Shown: positions 1-8,945, counted from the first letter of the stretch. The stretch: 41,753 nt of DNA from Phycicoccus elongatus Lp2 (GCF_000367525.1 NZ_HF570956.1:1730204-1771956), one strand, 5' to 3'. Translations and numbers: made by a program. The notes: generated from the sequence alone by a model not told the origin.

Positions 1-1
1 C

Positions 2-418
2 CCCCCCCCCGCCGTGGGCATTGCCCAGCCCGAGCCCGCCGCGCAGCGCCTTGGGTTCTGGCACACCGGGATTGCCGTCTTCCTCTTCTGGAACCTCGCC
101 ACCCTCGCCGGCTCACTGCTGGGCAATGCCCTCGGCGATCCCCGTCGCTGGGGCCTGGACGCCGCTGCGGCCGCCGCCTTCTGCGCCCTGCTGTGGCCCC
201 GACTGCGCGGCCGGGACCCGATCGCCACCGCCGTGCTGGCGATCTTCATCGCCCTGCTGTCCGCGCCCTTCGTCCCGGCCGGGGTGTCGGTCATCCTGTC
301 CGCGGTCGCCGCCCTGGTGGTCGCCCTGGGCGGGTGGGGCACTCAGCGCCCGGATCGGCCGGATCGCCCGACCAGCGACGGCCACGGGCATCTGGTCGGC
401 GAGGGGCCGCTGCCATGA
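2..418 (+). CDS. azlC: AzlC family branched-chain amino acid exporter subunit, C-terminal part (5' truncated)
   Basis: This is the C-terminal portion of the large membrane subunit of an AzlCD-type exporter, which moves branched-chain amino acids and analogues such as 4-azaleucine out of the cell. The reading frame is open to the left edge, so the true start lies outside the window; the first bases are a run of ten C that would encode only prolines and may be a contig-edge artefact. Visible family features are a Trp-Asn-Leu segment in a hydrophobic helix (FLFWNLATLAGSLLG), the GDPRRWGLDAA loop and two further hydrophobic segments ending near residue 110. The last 25 residues are polar. The stop overlaps the azlD start (ATGA), which supports the pairing. 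Identity rests on sequence pattern and on the azlD neighbour. Confidence 0.8.
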   Translation, partial: PPPAVGIAQPEPAAQRLGFWHTGIAVFLFWNLATLAGSLLGNALGDPRRWGLDAAAAAAFCALLWPRLRGRDPIATAVLAIFIALLSAPFVPAGVSVILSAVAALVVALGGWGTQRPDRPDRPTSDGHGHLVGEGPLP

Positions 419-732
419 CGATGTGGATCGCCGTGCTGCTGGCCTGTGTCGCCTGCTTCGCGCTGAAGTTCGTCGGCTACCTCGTGCCGGAATCCTGGGT
501 CTCCGGCGGGCGCACCAGCCGGATCACCACCTTGCTGCCGGTCGCCCTGCTCGCCGGTCTCCTCGCCGTGCAGACACTCGTCGGCTCCGGCGGCTCGCTG
601 GTCATCGATGCCCGCGTGGGCGCGATCGCCGTCGCGATCGTGCTCCTGCTCCTGCGCGCCAACTTCATCATCGTCGTGCTCGCCGCGGCGGTCGTCGCGG
701 GCGTGCTGCGGGCGTTGGGTGTGATGGCGTGA
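415..732 (+). CDS. azlD: AzlD domain protein, small subunit of AzlCD exporter
   Basis: A 105-residue hydrophobic protein with three to four membrane segments: an N-terminal helix starting MWIAVLLACVACFALKF, then VALLAGLLAVQTLVG, and a final stretch of alternating hydrophobic segments. Size and hydropathy match AzlD, the small partner of AzlC in branched-chain amino acid export. The start ATG overlaps the azlC stop in an ATGA quartet, implying translational coupling and a 1:1 complex in the cytoplasmic membrane. A longer in-frame extension upstream lies wholly inside azlC and is not needed. The stop is 18 bp from the convergent dapB stop. Confidence 0.85.
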   Translation: MTMWIAVLLACVACFALKFVGYLVPESWVSGGRTSRITTLLPVALLAGLLAVQTLVGSGGSLVIDARVGAIAVAIVLLLLRANFIIVVLAAAVVAGVLRALGVMA

Positions 733-750
733 CGCCCTGAGTCCAGCGCC

Positions 751-1638
<888 letters not shown>

Positions 1639-1660
1639 CACCTGTTGGAAGGAGGCCTCG

Positions 1661-1798
1661 ATGAAGAAGGCCACCGAACCCATGGGCCCGGCCGCCCTGC
1701 GGATGAAGTGGGTCCCCGTGACCCTCCCCGACGGCCGCAGTCGCATGGAAATGCGCTGGAAGGCCCCGCGCAAGATCCAGAAGGCCACCGCCGCCTGA
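1661..1798 (+). CDS. Small basic hypothetical protein (45 aa)
   Basis: A 45-residue ORF beginning MKKATEPMGPAALRMKWVPV and ending in KAPRKIQKATAA. I do not recognise the family. It is strongly basic (Lys/Arg rich), soluble, and has no signal peptide or membrane segment. Three things support a real gene: a near-perfect Shine-Dalgarno, GGAAGGAGG, at 1648-1656; a good promoter with PHO-box-like repeats just upstream; and a strong hairpin terminator 15 bp after the stop. Together these make a self-contained monocistronic unit. A protein this basic could bind nucleic acid or the ribosome, but that is speculation. Confidence 0.7.
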   Translation: MKKATEPMGPAALRMKWVPVTLPDGRSRMEMRWKAPRKIQKATAA

Positions 1799-1812
1799 TC
1801 CAACGGCACGAG

Positions 1813-1843
1813 GAAGGGCCCGACGCTGCGCGTCGGGCCCTTC
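1813..1843 (+). terminator. Intrinsic-type terminator after the 45-aa gene
   Basis: A perfect 14-bp stem (1813-1826 with 1830-1843) closes a TGC loop. The right arm ends in CCCTTC followed by TCGTCG, so the U-tract is poor, as is common at high GC. Because the stem is symmetrical it may also stop transcription coming from the convergent minus-strand cluster that ends at 1856. Confidence 0.75.
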
Positions 1844-1855
1844 GTCGTGCCGGCG

Positions 1856-2287
1856 TCAGACGCTCTGATCCGGTGTCAGGTCACGCCCGGCCGACCAGCC
1901 GATGACGGCACCGGTCATGGCGAGCATCGCCGACAGCCAGGTCATCAACCAGACGTCGTCGCCTCCTGCCACGAGGAGGACGACCCCGAACAGGAAGAAG
2001 AGCACCGCGCCACAGCCGCACGCCAACGTTCCCAGTCGCGCCGCGGGGGCCGCACGAGTGGCTCCGCCGGCTGCGGACGCATTCGCGACTGCAAGGGCGC
2101 CGACTCCGCCCACGGTCAGCATGGAAAGGGCCGCGACGGCGAGTTCCACTCCTGCCGAGGAGGACAGGCGAACGGTGATCAGCGCGACACCGAGCAGGGC
2201 GAGACCCACGAGTACCAGAGCGACCACCCGGGCGATCGCCCTGCCTCGTCGACTCGCGATCACGGCCTGGCTGGTGTTGGGACTCAT
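1856..2287 (-). CDS. Four-helix membrane protein of the WXG100-like cluster
   Basis: A 143-residue protein with four predicted membrane helices (roughly residues 19-39, 47-71, 84-108 and 112-134) and short polar ends. I do not recognise a named family. The ATG at 2287 overlaps the stop of the WXG100-like gene (ATGA), so it is translated with it and is the last gene of the four-gene minus-strand set that begins at 4119. The hydrophobic C-terminal half of its upstream neighbour suggests the two may interact in the membrane; that is inferred from position only. Ala/Val/Gly-rich composition is typical of actinobacterial membrane proteins. Confidence 0.75.
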   Translation of the reverse strand: MSPNTSQAVIASRRGRAIARVVALVLVGLALLGVALITVRLSSSAGVELAVAALSMLTVGGVGALAVANASAAGGATRAAPAARLGTLACGCGAVLFFLFGVVLLVAGGDDVWLMTWLSAMLAMTGAVIGWSAGRDLTPDQSV

Positions 2288-3000
2288 GAGGCGAGAGTAG
2301 CTTTCGGCCACGAGCCATTGGGGAAGGCGGACAGGTCGTTCAACTTCCCGGTGAGGATCGTCTTCGAACTGTTGATGTCGCCCTTGAGCTTCAGGGCTCC
2401 GCCTCCGAGCGCGGCGATCAGGATGATGACCGCCCCTGCCGCGATGACCGGGCCGGCCGGTGCCCCCAGCACCGTCGCGGTCGAGGCCAGCGCGGTGATG
2501 AAGCCGGCAATGCACGCTGCCACACCGGCACCGAAGGCGGTCCAGAAGACGATGATCCCCGTCTGCATCTTGTCCAGGGCCTGCTGCATCCCCTCGATGA
2601 GGCCGGTCTTGATCTTGTCCATCGCGGTCTTCTGCGGCGCAATCGCCTGCTTGTAGGCGTCGGCCGCAGTGCCGGTCCAGGTGTCGTCAGCGGTCAACTG
2701 GCCGGCGTCGATGACCCCGGCCTGCGAACTCACCGGACCGCCGACCTGGGAGTTCCAGTTCTGCGCTGCCTGACTCAACGCACTGGGACTGCCCGGGTTG
2801 TTGAGGTACTCGTCGCACCACGCAACCAGCTCGCCCCACTTCTCCATCAGCCAGTTCCAGCCCTCGCGGATCTTGTCCCCGACCCAACCCAAGCCCCACG
2901 GGATCTTCCCCAAGATCCAGTTGATGGCATCCATCAGCTCGTTGAGCTTGTCGATGAGCTTGTTCCAGAGCTCGATGGCCTTCTCGATGATGGGATTCAT
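2284..3000 (-). CDS. WXG100-like protein with C-terminal membrane helices
   Basis: The 238-residue product has an amphipathic, Trp-rich N-terminus (Trp at 12, 28, 35, 39, 48, 50, 55 and 61), then a helical region with a Trp-Thr-Gly turn at 108-110 inside DDTWTGTAADAYKQAI, and two hydrophobic segments at about 149-178 and 183-200. A helix-WxG-helix arrangement is the hallmark of the WXG100/ESX superfamily handled by type VII secretion systems. The membrane segments are unusual for a simple WXG100 protein and recall longer LXG/PPE-like substrates or membrane-retained forms. It lies 15 bp after the EspC-like gene and overlaps the following membrane-protein gene. No EccC ATPase or other secretion component is in the window. 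Confidence 0.65.
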   Translation of the reverse strand: MNPIIEKAIELWNKLIDKLNELMDAINWILGKIPWGLGWVGDKIREGWNWLMEKWGELVAWCDEYLNNPGSPSALSQAAQNWNSQVGGPVSSQAGVIDAGQLTADDTWTGTAADAYKQAIAPQKTAMDKIKTGLIEGMQQALDKMQTGIIVFWTAFGAGVAACIAGFITALASTATVLGAPAGPVIAAGAVIILIAALGGGALKLKGDINSSKTILTGKLNDLSAFPNGSWPKATLAS

Positions 3001-3015
3001 GTCACGCCCGCTTTC

Positions 3016-3330
3016 TCACTTGGGGTCCCAGACGCCGGCGAACTTCGCACGCGCCTTGGCTTCGTCGTCGAGGTACTGGTTCCGCACGGACGTCAGTGTC
3101 TTGCTGATGTCGGTGGCCGAGGTCGATCCCTCACTGACCAGGTTCGCCACCTTGGTCAGGCACTCCTGGTAGAGGGCGACGAGGCCTTCACGATCGGCGA
3201 CGCCGGTGAACTCGTGCGCCGAGAGCCATTGGCCCCACGCTGCGCCTGATGCTGTCGAGAGTTTCCCGGCGACTTCGGACCACAGCACGCTGTCGGCGTG
3301 CAAGGCGTCAAGACTGACTTTCAAGGTCAT
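3016..3330 (-). CDS. EspC/WXG100-like small helical protein
   Basis: A 104-residue, mostly helical, soluble protein beginning MTLKVSLDALHADSVLWSEV. Its length, lack of a classical signal peptide, Trp-Gly turn near residues 32-33 and a C-terminal Tyr-x3-Glu (Y86-E90, the YxxxD/E form of the type VII export signal) fit the EspC/WXG100-like group. It lies between the YbaB-like gene and the WXG100-like gene on the same strand, so the two helical proteins could form the heterodimer usual for this superfamily. Assignment rests on general features rather than on a diagnostic motif. Secretion is inferred. Confidence 0.6.
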   Translation of the reverse strand: MTLKVSLDALHADSVLWSEVAGKLSTASGAAWGQWLSAHEFTGVADREGLVALYQECLTKVANLVSEGSTSATDISKTLTSVRNQYLDDEAKARAKFAGVWDPK

Positions 3331-3369
3331 GGTTGGTTCCCCTTGGTCATGGTTGGTTCGATGGTCCGA

Positions 3370-4119
3370 TCAGAGCCCGAGCCGCGCGGCGAGCGCGTCC
3401 GGGTCGTTGAGTTCGCCCGCGAGGCGAGTCATCCTGCTGTCGGCGACGACCTGGGGCAGCGTGGCTCCGAGGTTGCGCCGGGCGTCGTCGATGGCGACGA
3501 CGATGAGTCGACTGATGTTGTTCGGGTGGGCACGCTCCAGCCAGACCGGGTGCAGCGCCAGGTCGACGAGGTTGCCGGCGGCGTCCATGGTCGCCACGAC
3601 GTTGCGGTCGATGTCGCTCTGTCCGGTGACCTCCCGACCCCGCATCGCGCCGAGATCGGAGCTGACCTCGTCCACGCTGTCGATGAAGTCCTGGAGGGTG
3701 GCGATCAGGGCCATCCCGAAGGCGTCGATCTCCTCCTGGCTGCGCCCCTCACCCAGCCGCTCCTCGAGGTGCCCGGCGACAGTTTGGTACTGAGCCGGCA
3801 ACGGCGTGCGCGCTGGGGCCGGCCCGTCGAAGCTTTCCTCCAGCGCCCGACCGACCTCCTCCAACCGCTGGGTCGCCAAGGCAGCGACCGCGTCGAGGAC
3901 AGCGGCGCCGAGCGCCTGCGGCGCCACCTTGGCGCTCCAGTCCATGGCAACGGTGACCGAGCGCAGGACACCCTTCGCGTCCGTCTCGACGCTCACGGCT
4001 CCGGACTCGTCGTGGGCCCGCAACGGTCCCGGGTCCGCAGCCACGCCCGCGCGGTCGAGGCGGGACCGGAGTCCGTCCAGGTTGTCCCGCAAGTCGTAGA
4101 GGTCGTCAACATCGCTCAT
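3370..4119 (-). CDS. YbaB/EbfC-like protein with two YbaB-type domains
   Basis: This 249-residue protein appears to carry two copies of a YbaB/EbfC-like fold: residues about 40-95 (GVLRSVTVAMDW... followed by a long helix) and about 170-220 (GNLVDLALHPVWL... followed by AIDDARRNL). In each, a Gly-x-Leu beta-strand pair precedes an Ala-rich helix, as in nucleoid-associated YbaB. Such proteins are often encoded beside WXG100/EspC genes in actinobacteria, where their role is not DNA compaction as far as is known. The ATG at 4119 was chosen because the helical N-terminus (MSDVDDLYDL) starts there; an upstream in-frame extension has no family character. First gene of the minus-strand set. Confidence 0.65.
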   Translation of the reverse strand: MSDVDDLYDLRDNLDGLRSRLDRAGVAADPGPLRAHDESGAVSVETDAKGVLRSVTVAMDWSAKVAPQALGAAVLDAVAALATQRLEEVGRALEESFDGPAPARTPLPAQYQTVAGHLEERLGEGRSQEEIDAFGMALIATLQDFIDSVDEVSSDLGAMRGREVTGQSDIDRNVVATMDAAGNLVDLALHPVWLERAHPNNISRLIVVAIDDARRNLGATLPQVVADSRMTRLAGELNDPDALAARLGL

Positions 4120-4173
4120 GGGCTCCACTGTTCCAACGACACCGGGCCCGGACAATGGGGAGGACTCCCCACA

Positions 4174-4222
4174 CAAGCCAGCGGCGCGGCATACCGACTG
4201 GGTATGCCGCGCCGCTGGCTTG
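4174..4222 (-). terminator. Terminator downstream of pnp
   Basis: A perfect 22-bp inverted repeat (4174-4195 with 4201-4222) with a 5-nt loop starts 11 bp after the pnp stop. It is very GC-rich and lacks a U-tract but would form an extremely stable hairpin, separating pnp from the YbaB-like gene. Both arms carry the GGCATAC/GTATGCC heptamer that is over-represented in this part of the window. Confidence 0.8.
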
Positions 4223-4232
4223 CGTGCTCGCG

Positions 4233-6617
4233 TCAGGCGTCCGTGGGGGCACCCTCGGCGTCGGAGCGCTCACCGCGGTCACCACGACCACGGCCACCGC
4301 CACGGCGACGGTTGCGCGGACGGCGCTCGCCACCTTCGCGGTGCTCGCCACCCTCGGCACCGTTGTCGTCCGATCCCGCATCGTCGCCGGCGTCGTCGGC
4401 CGACTCAGCGGCCGCGGCCTCGGCACCCTCGGGCAGGACGGCGGCCAGCGACAGCTTGCCGCGCGGGTCGATCTCCTTGAGTTCGACCTGGACCTTCTGG
4501 CCGACGGCCAGGACGTCCTCGACGGCGTCGATCCGCTTGCCACCGACGAGCTTGCGCACCTCGGAGATGTGCAGCAGACCGTCCTTGCCGGGCAGCAGGG
4601 AGACGAAGGCGCCGAAGGTCGTCGTCTTCACGACGGTCCCCAGGAAGCGCTCCCCGATCTCGGGCATCTGCGGGTTGGCGATCGCGTTGATCATCGCCCG
4701 CGCCGCCTCCGCCGACGGACCGTCGGTCGCGCCGATGTAGACGGTGCCATCGTCCTCGATGGAGATCTGCGCGCCGGTCTCCTCCTGGATCTGGTTGATC
4801 ATCTTGCCCTTCGGGCCGATGACCTCACCGATCTTGTCGACCGGGACCTGGACGCTGATGACGCGGGGCGCGTAGGCGCTCATCTCGTCCGGAGCGTCGA
4901 TGGCCTCGTTCATGACGTCGAGGATGTGCAGGCGGGCCTCACGGGCCTGGGTCAACGCACCAGCAAGCACGTCGGCGGGGATGCCGTCGAGCTTGGTGTC
5001 GAGCTGGATGGCCGTGACGAACTCCTTGGTGCCGGCGACCTTGAAGTCCATGTCACCAAAAGCGTCCTCGGCACCGAGGATGTCGGTCAGCGCGGCATAC
5101 GACATCTGCCCGTCGACCTCGGCCGAGATCAGGCCCATCGCGATGCCCGCGACCGGGGCGCGCAGCGGCACACCGGCGTTGAGCAGCGAGAGGGTCGACG
5201 CGCAGACCGAGCCCATGGAGGTCGAGCCGTTGGAGCCGAGCGCCTCGGACACCTGACGGATCGCGTAGGGGAACTCCTCGCGGGTCGGGAGGACCGGCAT
5301 GAGGGCGCGCTCGGCGAGCGCTCCGTGGCCGATCTCGCGGCGCTTCGGCGAGCCGACACGGCCGGTCTCACCGGTGCTGTAGGGCGGGAAGTTGTAGTTG
5401 TGCATGTAGCGCTTGCGCGTCACCGGCGAGAGGGTGTCGAGCTGCTGCTCCATGCGGAGCATGTTCAGCGTCGTCACGCCCATGATCTGGGTCTCGCCAC
5501 GCTCGAAGATCGCCGAGCCGTGCACCCGCGGGAGCACCTCGACCTCGGCGGAGAGAGCGCGGATGTCCTTGAGCCCACGGCCGTCGATGCGGACCTTGTC
5601 GCGCAGGATGCGCTCGCGCACGAGCTTCTTCTGCACCGAGCGGAAGGCGGCCGAGATCTCGGCCCCACGACCCTCGAACTCCTTACCCTCACCGGCGAGG
5701 TCGGCCTTGAGGCCTTCCTTGAGCTCGTCGAGGCGGGCCTCACGGGCCTGCTTGTCGGCGATCGTCAGGGCCTGGGCGGCGTCGCCGGCCACGGCCTGCT
5801 CGACCGCGGCATAGGCGTCGTCCTGGTAGTCCAGGAAGCGCGGGAACTCCTCGACCGGCTTGGCCGCCTTGGTCGCCAGCTCGGCCTGGGCCTCGCACAG
5901 GACCTTGATGAACTTCTTGGCGGCCTCGAGGCCCTCGGCGACGACCTCCTCGGTCGGGGCGGTCTTGCCCTCGTTCTTGACCAGGTTCCAGGTCGACTCG
6001 GTGGCCTCGGCCTCGACCATCATGATCGCGACGTCGTCACCAACGACCCGGCCGGCGACGACCATGTCGAAGGTCGAGCGCTCGATGTCGGAGAACTGCG
6101 GGAAGGCGACCCACTGGCCGTCGATCAGGCTGACGCGGACGCCACCGATCGGGCCGCTGAACGGCAGGCCGGAGATCTGGGTGGAGGCGCTGGCCGCGTT
6201 GATGGCGAGCACGTCGTACTGGGCGTCGGGGTTGAGCGCCAGGACGGTGATGACGACCTGGACCTCGTTGCGCAGGCCCTTGACGAAGGACGGGCGCAGC
6301 GGGCGGTCGATGAGCCGGCAGGTGAGGATCGCCTCGGTCGACGGGCGACCCTCGCGACGGAAGAAGGAGCCGGGGATCTTGCCCGCGGCATACATCCGCT
6401 CCTCGACGTCCACGGTCAGCGGGAAGAAGTCGAAGCCCTCGCGCGGGTGCTTCCCGGCGGTGGTGGTGGACAGGAGCATCGTGTCCTCGTCCAGGTAGGC
6501 CGCGACGGCGCCGCCGGCCTGCTTGGCCAGACGGCCGGTCTCGAACCGAACCGTGCGGGTGCCGAAGCTGCCGTTGTCGATGGTGGCTTCGGCGAAGGTG
6601 ATTTCGGGTCCCTCCAC
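4233..6617 (-). CDS. pnp: Polyribonucleotide nucleotidyltransferase (PNPase)
   Basis: PNPase degrades RNA phosphorolytically from the 3' end and, in actinobacteria, the same enzyme has been described as guanosine pentaphosphate synthetase I. The 794-residue product has two RNase PH domains separated by an all-helical linker, a KH domain with the GPKGK loop near residue 600 and an S1 domain from about 652 ([18 protein letters not shown]). The C-terminal tail (about 725-794) is acidic and then Arg/Gly-rich, as usual in actinobacterial enzymes, and may bind RNA or partner proteins. The start is the GTG at 6617 with GGAGGG 5 nt upstream, giving [16 protein letters not shown]; an upstream in-frame start lacks such a site. 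It follows rpsO on the same strand, the classical order. Confidence 0.97.
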   Translation of the reverse strand: MEGPEITFAEATIDNGSFGTRTVRFETGRLAKQAGGAVAAYLDEDTMLLSTTTAGKHPREGFDFFPLTVDVEERMYAAGKIPGSFFRREGRPSTEAILTCRLIDRPLRPSFVKGLRNEVQVVITVLALNPDAQYDVLAINAASASTQISGLPFSGPIGGVRVSLIDGQWVAFPQFSDIERSTFDMVVAGRVVGDDVAIMMVEAEATESTWNLVKNEGKTAPTEEVVAEGLEAAKKFIKVLCEAQAELATKAAKPVEEFPRFLDYQDDAYAAVEQAVAGDAAQALTIADKQAREARLDELKEGLKADLAGEGKEFEGRGAEISAAFRSVQKKLVRERILRDKVRIDGRGLKDIRALSAEVEVLPRVHGSAIFERGETQIMGVTTLNMLRMEQQLDTLSPVTRKRYMHNYNFPPYSTGETGRVGSPKRREIGHGALAERALMPVLPTREEFPYAIRQVSEALGSNGSTSMGSVCASTLSLLNAGVPLRAPVAGIAMGLISAEVDGQMSYAALTDILGAEDAFGDMDFKVAGTKEFVTAIQLDTKLDGIPADVLAGALTQAREARLHILDVMNEAIDAPDEMSAYAPRVISVQVPVDKIGEVIGPKGKMINQIQEETGAQISIEDDGTVYIGATDGPSAEAARAMINAIANPQMPEIGERFLGTVVKTTTFGAFVSLLPGKDGLLHISEVRKLVGGKRIDAVEDVLAVGQKVQVELKEIDPRGKLSLAAVLPEGAEAAAAESADDAGDDAGSDDNGAEGGEHREGGERRPRNRRRGGGRGRGDRGERSDAEGAPTDA

Positions 6618-6703
6618 GGGAACCCTCCTTTTCTCTTGGTATGCCGCGTGCATCGTCGTTGTGCCGCGGTTGCCTTCGTATTCAGTTGTTGTGCAGACAT
6701 GCC

Positions 6704-6733
6704 GAAAGGCGGCCCCGTGCGGAGCCGCCCTTC
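6704..6733 (-). terminator. Hairpin between rpsO and pnp
   Basis: Downstream of rpsO on the minus strand, GAAGGGCGGC pairs with GCCGCCTTTC (one wobble), with an inner CCG/CGG pairing. This is the expected place for a partial terminator or processing site; readthrough would supply pnp, whose start is about 87 bp further on. Confidence 0.6.
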
Positions 6734-6742
6734 GTCATGAAA

Positions 6743-7012
6743 TCAACGGCGCAGGCCGAGGCGCTTGATCAGCGACCGGTAGCGCTCGATGTCGACGCTC
6801 TCCAGGTAACGGAGCAGGCGGCGACGCTGGCCGACCAGGAGCAGCAGGCCCCGGCGGCTGTGGTGGTCGTGCTTGTGGGTGCGGGAGTGCTCGGTGAGAT
6901 CCTTGATCCGCTGGGTGAGCAGCGCGATCTGCACCTCAGGGGAGCCGGTGTCGCCCTCGGACGTGCCGTATTCGGCCATGATCTGCTTCTTGACGTCGGT
7001 GCTCAGTGGCAT
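6743..7012 (-). CDS. rpsO: 30S ribosomal protein S15
   Basis: S15 is a primary 16S rRNA-binding protein of the 30S subunit platform. The 89-residue product has the exact family length and the typical segments [17 protein letters not shown], the [12 protein letters not shown] loop that contacts rRNA, and the C-terminal [13 protein letters not shown]. The ATG at 7012 is preceded by AAGGAG about 12 nt upstream. It is followed by pnp on the same strand, the near-universal rpsO-pnp arrangement. S15 autoregulation through its own leader is known in other bacteria; the 100-bp region upstream was not resolved into a fold here. Confidence 0.97.
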   Translation of the reverse strand: MPLSTDVKKQIMAEYGTSEGDTGSPEVQIALLTQRIKDLTEHSRTHKHDHHSRRGLLLLVGQRRRLLRYLESVDIERYRSLIKRLGLRR

Positions 7013-7204
7013 GGGTGTCCGACTCTCCTTCTGGATTCTCGTTGCGCGGCGCGCCCGGGCTGGTTCACCGGGGCTCTCTGGTTCCGCGGCCGTTCAGACG
7101 GCGATCTCAAGGGTAGCCGAGCACGCGGCATACGCCCTAATCGTCGGCGACCGTCCCCGGAAGCGACGCCCCCCTGCCCTCCCCAACCAAGACCCGCCAG
7201 CCGA

Positions 7205-7285
7205 CGACACAAACTCGCGACATCGCGACCTGGTGTCGTTGGTTCCGTTTCCTCGCGACATCAACTCGACAGGTCGCGACATCCG
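7205..7285. repeat. Intergenic repeat downstream of the DUF559 gene
   Basis: A cluster of four TCGCGAC motifs (starting 7215, 7223, 7253 and 7274) within 66 bp. CTCGCGACAT recurs at 7214 and 7252, a 38-bp spacing. The part at 7257-7279 (GACATCAACTCGACAGGTCG and three more bases) matches two copies of a repeat on the other side of the neighbouring nuclease gene (8347-8369 and 8398-8420) in the same orientation, differing only at a few positions. Short arms GCGAC/GTCGC could form a small hairpin. Confidence 0.7.
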
Positions 7286-7306
7286 ACTCATGGACCAGTC
7301 AGTGGC

Positions 7307-8245
7307 TCAGGCGGTCCGACGATGGCGCGGACCGAAATATCTCTGCCACTGCGCCGAGCGGATGTCGACGTCTGCACCCCGGGACCGGAGCACCTTGACC
7401 ACGCGGGCCAGCGTGCGCTCGGGTTCGACCCACAACCCCTTCGACGTGACCACCACGAAGCGCCAGTCGCGGTTGTCGAAGTCCTCCCGCCGATCGATGT
7501 CGGAGTGCCACTGCTCGTGGTCGTCGGCGTGCTGGCGGCCCCCCCACTCGACCGCCACTCGATGGTCCCGATAGCCCAGATCGAGGCGACGCACCAACCG
7601 GCCATCGGGATCGCTGAACTGGACGTCCACGGACGGCTCGGGCAAGCCGGCCAGGACGAGCAGCATGCGCAGTTGCGACTCCGGCCGTGACATCACCCTG
7701 GGTCGCACGAGCGCGGCCGCGCGCCGAGCCAGCAGGCGGTGCCGACCAGGTGTCGCGGCGGCCTCACGCAGGCGTCGCGGATCGAGCCGGTCCCTGCGCA
7801 CGAGTGAATCGCCCACCGCGACGAGATCGACGAGGTCGCAGTCCGCGGCCAGGTCGAGGAAGGTCCGCACCCGGTCGGTGAGGCGGATCCCGGCCAGGGT
7901 CGTGATGCCGTCGGTCGATCGGCTCGCCCGAGCATCGACTGCCTGCCCGACCATCCGTGCAGAGCGGCTGTCCTGCCCGGAGGGAAGGACGATGTGGGTG
8001 CGCCAGTCCGGCGGGGGCCAGCCGTCCCACAGCTCGCAGGCCGTATGCCGCGCGATCGCCGCACCCTCGGGCGCGACGAGCAGGGCGGCGCGGGCGCGGA
8101 CCCTGACGTCGACCTCGACCTCGCTCGAGACGTGCACACCCCGGAGCAACTGGCGATAGCCCGGTCCGCGAAGTTGACCCACGGTGAGTCCGGCGGCAAG
8201 GGCGTCGGCGCGGCGGAAGGGTGACGTGGGGTCGAAGGCAGCCAT
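7307..8245 (-). CDS. DUF559 / PD-(D/E)XK-type endonuclease-domain protein with AbiEi-like N-terminus
   Basis: A 312-residue protein. The C-terminal 110 residues (from RPESQLRMLLVLAGLPEP) have the restriction-endonuclease-like layout of DUF559/Vsr-type proteins: a Glu on the first helix, then LDLGYRDHRVAVEWGG with candidate catalytic Asp and Glu, then a His-containing segment and a final WRFVVVTSKGL strand. The N-terminal part, with RRADALAAGLTVGQLRGPGYRQLLRGVHV, resembles the winged-helix domain common in AbiEi-family antitoxin-like proteins. This two-domain family is widespread and multi-copy in actinobacteria and its function is not established. The ATG at 8245 begins the conserved region; a longer frame exists. 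The gene stands alone, flanked on both sides by related repeats. Confidence 0.8.
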   Translation of the reverse strand: MAAFDPTSPFRRADALAAGLTVGQLRGPGYRQLLRGVHVSSEVEVDVRVRARAALLVAPEGAAIARHTACELWDGWPPPDWRTHIVLPSGQDSRSARMVGQAVDARASRSTDGITTLAGIRLTDRVRTFLDLAADCDLVDLVAVGDSLVRRDRLDPRRLREAAATPGRHRLLARRAAALVRPRVMSRPESQLRMLLVLAGLPEPSVDVQFSDPDGRLVRRLDLGYRDHRVAVEWGGRQHADDHEQWHSDIDRREDFDNRDWRFVVVTSKGLWVEPERTLARVVKVLRSRGADVDIRSAQWQRYFGPRHRRTA

Positions 8246-8298
8246 GAGCCCAGTCTTTCGGAGGTCCGGGCACCGCAATCGGTTGTCCACAGGCCCCG

Positions 8299-8425
8299 AC
8301 TCCCGAACCACCTCGTGAGGTGAGGTCGTTGATCAACCGGGTCGGCGACCTCAACTCGACAATTCGCGAGGTGATGTCGCCGATCGACCGGGTCGACGAC
8401 CTCAACTCGACAAGTCGCGAGGTAA
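8299..8425. repeat. 51-bp tandem repeat upstream of DUF559 gene and fds operon
   Basis: About 2.5 copies of a 51-bp unit. CTCAACTCGACAA begins at 8350 and again at 8401, with a diverged first copy from 8299. Each unit carries a TCGCGA palindrome or its variant (8313 TCGTGA, 8364, 8415) and a conserved block ending ACCGGGTCGACGAC or close to it. The 23-bp core matches the repeat at 7257-7279. It lies between the divergent DUF559 gene and the formate dehydrogenase operon and could hold operators for either. Confidence 0.75.
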
Positions 8426-8480
8426 TGCCCCACCACGGACGCCTACAGTGGGTCGCAACGGGTCACGCAAAGGAGCGCCC

Positions 8481-8945
8481 ATGGCTGGAACAGTCCCCAC
8501 GACCGAGTCCGCACGGGCCACGACCACCCGGGAACTCGCCACCGCCGGCCGCGCGCAACGTGGTCCCCTCCTGCCGATCCTCCACGCCGTCATGGCCGAG
8601 CACGGCTGGGTCAGCGACGAGGACATCGCGGTCATCGCGGACGTGCTCAACCTCAGCCGGGCCGACGTCCACGGGGTCGTCAGCTTCTATCACGATTTCC
8701 GGCGCACTCCCCCGCCCGCGCATCGGGTCCAGGTGTGCCGCGGCGAGGCCTGCCAGGCGGTCGGCGCGCAGGCCTTGTATGCCGCGGCGCAGGCCCGGTT
8801 CCCTGCTGGCGGCGACGTCGAGGTCGGCGAGGTCTTCTGCCTGGGCAATTGCGCGCTGGGACCGTCGGCTGTCCTCGACGGAACACTGGTCGGGCGCCTG
8901 ACCCTGGAGCGTCTCGACACGGCCGCGGCCGGGTGGACGGCATGA
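8481..8945 (+). CDS. fdsG: NAD-dependent formate dehydrogenase gamma subunit (NuoE-like)
   Basis: The 154-residue product is a thioredoxin-like [2Fe-2S] protein of the NuoE family. The helical N-terminal half (PILHAVMAEHGWVSDEDIAVIADVLNLSRADVHGVVSFYHDF, given here in part) is followed by the four cluster ligands in CRGEACQ and CLGNCA. In FdsGBAD enzymes this subunit relays electrons between the catalytic subunit and the flavin subunit. The ATG at 8481 has AAAGGAG 5 nt upstream; an in-frame earlier start has no such site. It is first in the fds operon and overlaps fdsB by ATGA. A TACAGT hexamer at 8444-8449 is a possible -10 element. Confidence 0.92.
   Translation: MAGTVPTTESARATTTRELATAGRAQRGPLLPILHAVMAEHGWVSDEDIAVIADVLNLSRADVHGVVSFYHDFRRTPPPAHRVQVCRGEACQAVGAQALYAAAQARFPAGGDVEVGEVFCLGNCALGPSAVLDGTLVGRLTLERLDTAAAGWTA

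Noticed and set aside
7205-8425. CRISPR array
   Set aside because: The units are diverged tandem copies without unique equal-length spacers, and no cas genes are present.
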